Shown here in pieces: positions 1 to 6,387 of a stretch of DNA of 9,109 nucleotides. This DNA comes from Bacteroidota bacterium. Lineage in GTDB: Bacteria; Bacteroidota; Bacteroidia; Bacteroidales; B39-G9. Position numbers and translations under genes: made by a program. Numbering within the stretch: position 1 is the stretch's first letter; every line of letters starts with the position of its first letter. Below the pieces are notes generated by a model. The model was not told the DNA's origin, ran no database searches, and saw only the letters and a program-made list of their open reading frames with translations. The stretch is from positions 1-9,109 of the forward strand of contig QMPG01000111.1 of NCBI GenBank assembly GCA_003648455.1, written 5' to 3'.

Positions 1-170
1 GAGGAATCTCATTTTTTCATAGCAGGGGATTTCTCCTTACGTCGAAATGACAAACGGAATAAGAGATTCCTCACATACGTTCGGAATGACAAAGGGAATA
101 GGGGATTCCTCACATACGTTCGGAATGACAAAGGGAATAAGGGATTCCGAAACAAGTTCGAAATGACAAA
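1..170. repeat. Tandem ~39-nt intergenic repeat with an inverted arm at the left edge
   Basis: About 3.8 contiguous units lie at 25-61, 62-100, 101-139 and 140-170. Units two and three (62-100 and 101-139) are almost identical. Each unit carries TCGRAATGAC (42-51, 81-90, 120-129, 158-167), spaced 39, 39 and 38 nt apart. Read on the minus strand each unit begins GTCATTYCGA and runs into GGAATC. GAGGAATCTC at 1-10 is the exact reverse complement of GAGATTCCTC at 63-72, so an inverted copy probably continues past the left edge. The block is directly downstream of the lipid kinase gene, which ends at 197. No coding potential or U-tract terminator is seen. Confidence 0.85.
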
Positions 171-196
171 ATTAAATCGCTTTTCTTTGCAAAAAA

Positions 197-1123
197 TTAT
201 TTCAATATTTTTTTTATCCTTTTTAAGTAAAATGGATCTTGATTAAATCCTTTGTTAGAGGCAATAACATTTAATGATTGTGGATTTATCTTAACTTTTA
301 TTTCTTTTCCAAAAGAAACAGGCTCGCCATCGATATGTGCTATTATTGAATTTTCGTGCGTAATAGTAATTTCTTTACCTTTAATAATCTCCATATATTT
401 TGATTTATCTAAGCGTTTATCGAAAAGCATAACAGCTAAACGAGGAGATTCTACTATGGGGAAATTTTTAAAAATGCAGACATCAATTAATCCATCGTCA
501 ATCTTTGCCTCGGGAGAAATATATGCATTATTTCCAAATTGTGAAGAATTAGCAAAACTTATTAAAAAAGCCTTTCTGTAAATTAATTTATCATCAATTA
601 AAATTCTATATTTTTGTGCTCTGTAATTAGGAAATTCTTCGGCAGCAATTTTAACATAAGGCAAAGGACCGCGCTTGCCATAGTTAGCAAAGATATGACT
701 AACATGGGCATCAAAACCTATTCCGGCAACGTTTACAAATTTTTCGTTATTTATTTCAGCAGTGTCGATTTTTTTAATGTATGTTTGATTAATTAATTTA
801 ATTGCTTTATCAATTTTTAAAGGTATGTTTAAATATCTAGCAAGACCATTACCAGAGCCTGTTGGAATTATTGCTAAAGCTGAACTTGAATTAATTAAAC
901 CCTTACAAACCTCATTAACTGAACCATCGCCACCAACTGCTGTAACAATATCAAATTTACCGGCAGCTTCGGAACTAATCTTAATTGCATGTTTTGCTTT
1001 TTCGGTATATTTTATCTCGTAAGCAAACTTCTTCTTATCTAAATATTTATCAATGTTTTTCTCAACAATTTTTTGCTTTCCTACACCTGATACCGGATTT
1101 ATTATAAAAAAAATTTTCTTCAT
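197..1123 (-). CDS. YegS/DgkB-family diacylglycerol (lipid) kinase
   Basis: This 308-residue protein has the usual length and motif order of the DAGK_cat (YegS/BmrU/DgkB) lipid kinases, which use ATP to phosphorylate diacylglycerol or related lipids at the inner face of the membrane. Visible motifs are NPVSG (9-13), the nucleotide-binding GGDGSVNE (64-71), PTGSGNGLAR (87-96), GIGFDA (134-139), the region around FGNNAYISPEAKIDDG (196-211), and HIDGEP (263-268) near the C-terminus. There is no signal peptide or membrane segment, as expected for a peripheral enzyme. The ATG lies 2 nt after the TAA of the upstream phosphoglycerol transferase gene (TAATAATG), so the two are almost certainly one transcript and may be translationally coupled. 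The likely role is converting the transferase by-product diacylglycerol to phosphatidic acid. The substrate is inferred from context, because some family members act on other lipids. Confidence 0.92.
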   Translation of the reverse strand: MKKIFFIINPVSGVGKQKIVEKNIDKYLDKKKFAYEIKYTEKAKHAIKISSEAAGKFDIVTAVGGDGSVNEVCKGLINSSSALAIIPTGSGNGLARYLNIPLKIDKAIKLINQTYIKKIDTAEINNEKFVNVAGIGFDAHVSHIFANYGKRGPLPYVKIAAEEFPNYRAQKYRILIDDKLIYRKAFLISFANSSQFGNNAYISPEAKIDDGLIDVCIFKNFPIVESPRLAVMLFDKRLDKSKYMEIIKGKEITITHENSIIAHIDGEPVSFGKEIKVKINPQSLNVIASNKGFNQDPFYLKRIKKILK

Positions 1124-1125
1124 TA

Positions 1126-3045
1126 TTATTTTTTATCTCGAATAACTAAGTCGTTATTAATCAGTCGATTATTATAAGATTGCATAATTGCTTTTAATTT
1201 ATTTTCTAATTTTTTTGCAATTTGCGGTAAGCTTGTTTTAATATCTTTTGTTAATAATTTATCATTTTTAATATTGTATAAACCTAAAATTTTGTTCCCA
1301 TCGTGTAATAATGTATAATCTTTATTAACAAACTGATAAATTCCATTCATATAATTAACGGCATAATGGTCGGCTGTAGTATCAAAAACACTATTTCCGT
1401 ATGCAATAAATTTCTTGTTATAATTCAAATAATCTAAAACTGAAGGCATAATGTCTGCCTGCTGTGTTATAGTATGATTTATTCCTTTTAAAGATGTGTC
1501 ATCAGGGCAAAAATAAATAATTGGAATTGAATATCTGCCAAGCTTGTTTTTATAAAACTTTTTATATGCTTGCGCTGTATGATCCGCAGTAAAAACGAAT
1601 AATGTGTTTTTATACCACGGTAGTTTTGATGCTGTTTTAAAAAATTGTTTTAGCGAATAATCAGCATAAGAAATACTTTGCTCATTAATTAGCTCTCCTT
1701 TTGCAAACTTATCTTTATATTTTTCCGGAATTGTGTAAGGATGATGTGACGACAAAGTGAACAAACAAGAAAAAAATGGTTTCTGAAATTCAGATAATTT
1801 TCGTGCATAATATTGCAAATAAGGCTCATCAAAAATGCCCCAATTACCATCATAATCGCCTTCGCGGTCATATTCGTTTTTTCCGTAATAATCTTGTATT
1901 CCTGCCATCATGGTAAAATTATCGAAACCCATAGTTCCATTATTTCCTCCATGGAAAAAAGAAGAGTAATAACCTTCTTTGTTTAAGATGCTTGCAAGAC
2001 TATTAATTTTATTTGAAGAATAGTTCGATGTTATAAAAGGGTTATTCATTAAAGCAGGAATACTCGCTAAAACAGATGGCACTGCCTCAATTGATTTTTT
2101 CCCGTTTGCAAAAGCATAATCGAAAACCAGACTTTTGCTAATCAACGAATCTAAAAAAGGTGTATATCCTTTATTATTATTAAGCGATCCAATATATTCT
2201 TTCCCAAAACTTTCTAATATAAAAACTACAACATTCATTTTTCGAAAAGACGAATCGCTTTTATATTGTCTTACCGGATTAAAAATTTTATTTAGCTCTT
2301 GCTTAGTATAATAATTTTGAATCTTAATATCGTTTTTACCCATTGTTTTTAATAATGTAAAAGGACTGTTTAGCACTAATGAAACATTATTTGAGTTTGC
2401 ATATTTTGCAGCAGTAATTATTCGCAAAGGTTTAAGCTGAAACCCACCTCGAGCAAACACTGTTGTCACTCCTAATAATATAATGCAAATAACTGACTGA
2501 TAAAACAATTTCAGAACTCCTCTCCTACCTTTAATAGTCTCTTTATCAGAAACTTGTTTTATTTTTGGGTAAAAATAAATAAGTATAAAAACTGTAATAA
2601 TCCAGCTTAGAATAATATACCAATAGTCATGTATAAATTGCGGAATTAGATCTGCAGTATCTTTTCCGAGCCAAACAGGAGAAAAAATATCGGAAGTAAG
2701 TCTTTTCTCTTCAAATTCAAAAAATTTAGAATCGATAAAATTTGTAGCAAGCATTATTGAATTAACTACAACAAAAAGAATTTTGTTTATCAGCTGATAT
2801 GTTTTATTATTTTTAAAATTTCCGGGAATTACATGCAGGATAATAATTAACATATTTGTGTATGCAATTGCTGAAATATCGAAACGTATTCCATAGAAAA
2901 ACATTTTCAGTAAAGGAACAAATTCTACAGAGCTAAAAAAATTAAAATTCAAAATATAAAAATACAGTCGAGTAGCAACATAAAGCACAAGCACTATTAA
3001 TAATCGTTTTAGTAATACTTTAATATGTTGGAAATAGTTATTCAT
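1126..3045 (-). CDS. LTA synthase-family membrane phosphoglycerol transferase (sulfatase/alkaline phosphatase fold)
   Basis: From the ATG at 3045 the protein has 639 residues: about five N-terminal membrane segments (roughly 12-34, 48-72, 85-102, 141-159, 183-198), then an extracytoplasmic sulfatase-fold domain (about 268-560). Catalytic landmarks are VFILESFG (274-281; metal ligand E278), NGKKSIEA (314-321; S318 at the nucleophile position), FFHGG (363-367), NWGIFDEPYL (401-410), SSHHPY (432-437) and FTADHT (485-490; metal ligands D488, H489). This layout is that of LtaS and OpgB-type enzymes, which move phosphoglycerol from phosphatidylglycerol to an acceptor and leave diacylglycerol. A true sulfatase is unlikely because the C/S-x-P-x-R formylglycine motif is absent. 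The acceptor is unknown; a phosphoethanolamine transferase is an alternative. The frame continues upstream to a TTG at 3069, but the ATG nine codons in follows an A-rich leader and starts the protein sensibly. The lipid kinase gene follows after 2 nt. Confidence 0.9.
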   Translation of the reverse strand: MNNYFQHIKVLLKRLLIVLVLYVATRLYFYILNFNFFSSVEFVPLLKMFFYGIRFDISAIAYTNMLIIILHVIPGNFKNNKTYQLINKILFVVVNSIMLATNFIDSKFFEFEEKRLTSDIFSPVWLGKDTADLIPQFIHDYWYIILSWIITVFILIYFYPKIKQVSDKETIKGRRGVLKLFYQSVICIILLGVTTVFARGGFQLKPLRIITAAKYANSNNVSLVLNSPFTLLKTMGKNDIKIQNYYTKQELNKIFNPVRQYKSDSSFRKMNVVVFILESFGKEYIGSLNNNKGYTPFLDSLISKSLVFDYAFANGKKSIEAVPSVLASIPALMNNPFITSNYSSNKINSLASILNKEGYYSSFFHGGNNGTMGFDNFTMMAGIQDYYGKNEYDREGDYDGNWGIFDEPYLQYYARKLSEFQKPFFSCLFTLSSHHPYTIPEKYKDKFAKGELINEQSISYADYSLKQFFKTASKLPWYKNTLFVFTADHTAQAYKKFYKNKLGRYSIPIIYFCPDDTSLKGINHTITQQADIMPSVLDYLNYNKKFIAYGNSVFDTTADHYAVNYMNGIYQFVNKDYTLLHDGNKILGLYNIKNDKLLTKDIKTSLPQIAKKLENKLKAIMQSYNNRLINNDLVIRDKK

Positions 3046-3070
3046 TTTATTTTTAAATTTATATCTCAAA

Positions 3071-3197
3071 CAGATGTCAGCTCTGAAAAGACTTCACAGA
3101 TGTCATTTCGAAGATGAAATCTAAAGCAATCTATTGACTCAAAACAAAGGTATTGCTTCACTATTTCCGATTTTCGGGACAGTCTGTTAGCAATGAC
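3071..3197. repeat. Imperfect palindromic intergenic repeat, GTCATT-AAGCAAT type
   Basis: Arms GTCATTTCG (3102-3110) and a terminal CAATGAC (3191-3197) face each other. Inside them AAGCAAT (3124-3130) pairs with ATTGCTT (3152-3158). CAGATGTCA occurs twice as a direct repeat (3071-3079, 3097-3105). The organisation matches the element at 7934-8067 in degraded form. It fills most of the 274-bp gap between the AddB-like gene and the phosphoglycerol transferase gene. Any transcript running through it could fold here. Confidence 0.7.
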
Positions 3198-3267
3198 AAT
3201 AAATACTTCGCTCTTTTGACTTACAAATCCTAAAGAACAGTAGCAGTGTTTAGATTGCAACCATTTA

Positions 3268-3290
3268 ACTTTGTACTTTAATCTTTAAAC
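3268..3290 (-). repeat. AAAGTT-type degenerate tract
   Basis: Read on the minus strand this is GTTTAAAGATTAAAGTACAAAGTT-like sequence, about 30 nt after the stop codon of the AddB-like gene. It closely resembles the tract just after the YdcF-like gene (8897-8917), and in both places it lies downstream of a stop codon in the sense orientation of that gene. Confidence 0.5.
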
Positions 3291-3302
3291 TAAATAAGTG
3301 AA

Positions 3303-3336
3303 CAAACATAATAAAAAAATTAATTTCTTTTACAAA
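3303..3336 (-). promoter_or_regulatory. Possible Bacteroidetes-type promoter for the transferase-kinase pair
   Basis: On the minus strand TTTG (3336-3333) is followed after 22 nt by TATGTTTG (3310-3303), which fits the Bacteroidetes -33/-7 pattern TTTG ... TAnnTTTG with spacing slightly longer than usual. It overlaps the end of the AddB-like gene. A transcript would start about 250 nt before the ATG at 3045 and carry the palindromic repeat in its leader. Another -7-like box, TACCTTTG (3152-3145), lies closer but has no upstream partner. This is a motif match only. Confidence 0.28.
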
Positions 3337-6184
3337 TATCTGCATATTCACAATATTTGCATCTGTCGATATCTTCCGTTTGTTCAAAATTATTGTTCTC
3401 ATCAAAAATATTAGTAATTAAATTGCTCAACTTGTTTTCAAAATCTTCTGAAACAAAATCGTAAGAGTTAATTACATTTATAATCTTTCTGTTCTGTTTT
3501 TGAGTTATATTGATATTAAAATTTTTATCGTATAATTTTTTTATATACAATAAACACGGCTCTATATTTATATTGGGTTTTAAATTCTTTTTGTATAACA
3601 TTGAATACATAAAAATTTGAAAAATCTCGTGAGTTTTTGCCGATTTCTCATCATCAAAAATTTCTTCAACATCATAAAAGGTGTTATGCTCTGCCCCTGT
3701 TTTATAATCAATTATACGAATTGAATTATTAATTTGGTCAATGCGGTCAATCTTTCCATATAGATTAACATATTTTTTTTCGTTATTAATAAAAACAGGA
3801 AATTTATAGTTTACACTTTTTTCTAAATCGACGATGCTAAATGGTGAGAATCTGTTTTTATCTGTTTCAATAATTTTATTCACATATCTTTTTATTATCT
3901 CAAATATGAGAGAATCTTTACCTTTTATCTCAACATCTGCATCTTCGTCTTGTTTATAAAACTGAGTGTTAAACGCTTTTTTTATTGCACTATTTATTAA
4001 AGTTTTATTTTTAAATAATTGTTCTAACTCATCTTTCGTAACAAGTATTTTATCATCTTTAAAATTCTGATAAAGCAAATGTATTGCTTCGTGTGTTATG
4101 CTCCCAAAATGCATTGCGTCAATTTCTTCAACAACTTCGTCGGCTTGTTTTAATTCGGCTAAATATTTGAAATAAAATTTCAGGCTGCAACTTTTATAAA
4201 CATTTAAAGCACTTGGGGAGAAAGCTTTTCGACTTTCGTCTGATGACAGATATAAATTAAGTTTATTAATAATCTCGGGCGTTTTTTTAACAATAATTTC
4301 TTTTGGTTTGTTAACTCCAATGTCGAAAGTTAAATTTTTTTCAACAATATTAAAATCATGTTCATATTTAAGTTGATATAAAAAGCGACTTTTTTCGTTT
4401 GCATTAATACCGCTACTTTGCGTATTATAAACCATGAAAATATTTTGGGCACGCTGAATTAGGCGATAAAAATAATAAGCATAAACAGCATCCTGATTTT
4501 CAATTGTTGGCAAGCCAAATCCTTTGCGGATATTATAAGGAATAAACGATGATGCAATACCGCTTTTTGGCAAAACGCCTTCGTTCATCGAAAGAATAAT
4601 AATATTTTCGAAATCTAAAACACGAGTTTCTAAAACTCCCATTATTTGTAATCCTGCCAAAGGCTCGCCGGTAAACGGAACACTCAACGACTGAATTACT
4701 TTATCAAACAGCTTGAAATATGTTTCAATTTTCAACTCAATTTTTTCTGTTGCAATTATCTCGTTTAAGCGCTTAACAGCAATAAAAATATGATAGATAT
4801 ATTCTATTTCGAGATTTAATGAGTTTTTATCTACGTTGTCTTTTGTGATGTTTTGAAAAACCTCGTATAAAACTTCGGTAATATAATTTGAAAAATCGCT
4901 TAAGTCATCAATCTTTACAAAAATTTTAGCCAATACCGGATTTTGTAAATTATTTAATGAGCGGTAAACTTTTCTCTTGTCAATAATATTCTCTTCATCG
5001 CCTTGCTCATCATAATTTATATATTGATGATTTAAGATATTTGAAATATCTTCATGATAAAAAACCGTGTTGTTGTTTTTATCTTTCTTGGCGTTTTTTT
5101 GCAGACTAATAATATGTTTTATTAAGCTGAAAACAGGTGTATTTTTTAATGGATAACCCATTGTTACGTTAATTTCACTAATATTATCGGGGAGAGAAAA
5201 CAGCAGAGGCATCAACAAATTTTCGTCTGCCAAAACAATTGCTGTTTTATCTGCAACGAAATTATTCTCTTCTAATATTTTGCTAATCAACTTAGTTTGA
5301 GCAATATCGGATGGTGATGATATAAATTCAATATTTTTATTTGAGTTGAGATTATCAAAATTATAAACAAATTCATCATTCATAAATTCATTTATATTGT
5401 TTCGCAAAAACAATCCTGCTTCGTGTTGTTTGTTTGTTTTTGTATAATAATTATCATAATCCCAAAAAAACTCGGCGAGCTTATTATTTTGCAAAAATTT
5501 AAACAATTTTTTTTCGCAATTATTAAGAGCATTGAAACCAATAAAAATTATCTTCTCAGATTTAATTTCAATAGTATTATTTTTAATTTTTTCTGCCATT
5601 TGCCTATAAATCATTCCTTCGTAGGCAATTAATTTCTCTGATAAATTCTTGTTAAAATCTTTATAAATTGGATTTAAGACATTCCAGATTTTCAAAAAAC
5701 TCTCTTTCTTATCTGTGATTTGACCATCGTGAAAATTGGCAAAAAATTGTTTTAATACTTTTATTTGTTCGTCAGATAAATAATCAAAATTAAAGTCTAA
5801 GTCTTTTATTGATGAAATATTTTGAAAAACATCATCGGTGTTAATCAAATATTTGTCAACATCGTCAAAATCGTTTAAAAGCATTTCGCCCCAGGAATAA
5901 AAATCGTCGAAATTCTCAGATGATTTATAAACCTTTTTATAACTTTTATATAATTCGAAAGTTAATGTTAACTTATCTGCCAATTGTAGATTAGATAGCT
6001 TTTGCGCAAATTCATTAATTGTAATAATTTGCGGCATCCACATTGTTTTATTTGATATTTGGGATAAATATTTTGTAAAAAAAACTCCGGCTCTCCTGTT
6101 AGGAAATACTATTGTAAAATCGGAAATTTTTTGTTGATATTTATTATATAAAAAATCGGTAACACTATATAAAAAACCTTTCAT
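3320..6184 (-). CDS. AddB-like PD-(D/E)XK nuclease with predicted 4Fe-4S cluster
   Basis: This 954-residue protein has the architecture of Bacteroidetes AddB/RexB-like recombination nucleases, which process double-strand DNA ends with an AddA-type helicase. The N-terminal part is a degenerate UvrD-like helicase region starting IVFPNRRAGVFFTKYL (25-40). No GxxGxGKT Walker A is present, so it should not hydrolyse ATP. A motif-VI-like stretch, LSMNEGVLP, lies at 531-539. The C-terminal nuclease domain shows SALNVYKSC (658-666), GSITHEA (694-700; H698), GKIDRID (810-816; D813), IIDYKTG (824-830; D826, K828) and QIFMY (856-860). C666 with C942, C945 and C951 forms the split four-cysteine pattern of AddB-type iron-sulfur nucleases. 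The ATG at 6184 matches the normal N-terminus of this family. No helicase partner lies beside it in this window. The upstream gap of 203 bp has no visible promoter, so read-through from the amidohydrolase gene is possible. Confidence 0.88.
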   Translation of the reverse strand: MKGFLYSVTDFLYNKYQQKISDFTIVFPNRRAGVFFTKYLSQISNKTMWMPQIITINEFAQKLSNLQLADKLTLTFELYKSYKKVYKSSENFDDFYSWGEMLLNDFDDVDKYLINTDDVFQNISSIKDLDFNFDYLSDEQIKVLKQFFANFHDGQITDKKESFLKIWNVLNPIYKDFNKNLSEKLIAYEGMIYRQMAEKIKNNTIEIKSEKIIFIGFNALNNCEKKLFKFLQNNKLAEFFWDYDNYYTKTNKQHEAGLFLRNNINEFMNDEFVYNFDNLNSNKNIEFISSPSDIAQTKLISKILEENNFVADKTAIVLADENLLMPLLFSLPDNISEINVTMGYPLKNTPVFSLIKHIISLQKNAKKDKNNNTVFYHEDISNILNHQYINYDEQGDEENIIDKRKVYRSLNNLQNPVLAKIFVKIDDLSDFSNYITEVLYEVFQNITKDNVDKNSLNLEIEYIYHIFIAVKRLNEIIATEKIELKIETYFKLFDKVIQSLSVPFTGEPLAGLQIMGVLETRVLDFENIIILSMNEGVLPKSGIASSFIPYNIRKGFGLPTIENQDAVYAYYFYRLIQRAQNIFMVYNTQSSGINANEKSRFLYQLKYEHDFNIVEKNLTFDIGVNKPKEIIVKKTPEIINKLNLYLSSDESRKAFSPSALNVYKSCSLKFYFKYLAELKQADEVVEEIDAMHFGSITHEAIHLLYQNFKDDKILVTKDELEQLFKNKTLINSAIKKAFNTQFYKQDEDADVEIKGKDSLIFEIIKRYVNKIIETDKNRFSPFSIVDLEKSVNYKFPVFINNEKKYVNLYGKIDRIDQINNSIRIIDYKTGAEHNTFYDVEEIFDDEKSAKTHEIFQIFMYSMLYKKNLKPNINIEPCLLYIKKLYDKNFNINITQKQNRKIINVINSYDFVSEDFENKLSNLITNIFDENNNFEQTEDIDRCKYCEYADICKRN

Positions 6185-6185
6185 G

Positions 6186-6236
6186 AAGTTAGTATGTAAA
6201 GTTAAAAGTTTGTAAAGTTTAAAGTTAATAAAGTTT
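6186..6236 (+). repeat. AAAGTT-rich degenerate tract
   Basis: Six AAAGTT or AAGTT units, separated by a few bases, fill 6186-6236, directly against the start codon of the AddB-like gene (6184). On the mRNA sense strand of that gene the tract reads as AACTTT repeats and would form its immediate 5' leader. Similar tracts occur at 3268-3290, 7801-7811 and 8897-8917. Confidence 0.6.
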
Positions 6237-6245
6237 TTTGAAAAT

Positions 6246-6378
6246 CCGCTAAGCGGTTATAACAATAAAGAAACCTGCCAGGTTTGGGCAATTAAAAGTC
6301 TTAGACTTAAATCACTAGTAATCTGATTTATAAAAAACCTGGCAGGTTTAAGCTAGTTTAGTTTAAGCCGCTAAGCGA
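6246..6378. repeat. Nested inverted-repeat element, cloverleaf-like
   Basis: The outer boxes CCGCTAAGCGG (6246-6256) and CCGCTAAGCGA (6368-6378) are each near-palindromes. Inside them, AAACCTGCCAGGTTT (6271-6285) and AAACCTGGCAGGTTT (6335-6349) are exact 15-bp reverse complements. The 49-nt middle holds two small hairpins: AAGTC/GACTT around 6296-6308 and AAATCA/TGATTT around 6309-6329. The whole could fold as a four-way, cloverleaf-like structure on either strand. It occupies the gap between the amidohydrolase and AddB-like genes. There is no open frame inside it. Confidence 0.8.
6332..6349 (-). terminator. Possible intrinsic terminator of the amidohydrolase gene
   Basis: On the minus strand, about 40 nt after the TAG at 6388-6390, AAACCT-GCC-AGGTTT folds into a 6-bp stem with a 3-nt loop and is followed by further T residues, giving a run of six. 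The stem is short and half A-T, and it is also one arm of the larger inverted repeat, so termination may be partial. The alternative is that it is only a repeat arm. Confidence 0.35.
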
Positions 6379-6387
6379 CTAAATAAA

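Noticed and set aside
25..170. Regular 39-nt repeats as a CRISPR array
   Set aside because: Units are directly contiguous with no spacers, and no cas genes are present.
252..581. Plus-strand open frame antisense to the lipid kinase gene
   Set aside because: It lies wholly within a gene with clear family motifs and has no recognisable domain. The shorter antisense frames at 614-796 and 825-1022 are dismissed for the same reason.
3046..3069. TTG start adding eight residues to the phosphoglycerol transferase
   Set aside because: The ATG at 3045 has a typical A-rich leader and begins just before the first membrane segment; the extension adds nothing recognisable.
3066..3260. 64-codon minus-strand open frame between the nuclease and transferase genes
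   Set aside because: It begins with TTG, lies almost entirely inside the palindromic repeat, overlaps the TTG-extended start of the next frame, and its translation shows no domain or normal composition.
3320..4200. Cas4-like nuclease, because of the PD-(D/E)XK motif and four cysteines
   Set aside because: The domain is the C-terminus of a continuous 954-residue AddB-like protein, and the same cysteine layout is native to AddB.
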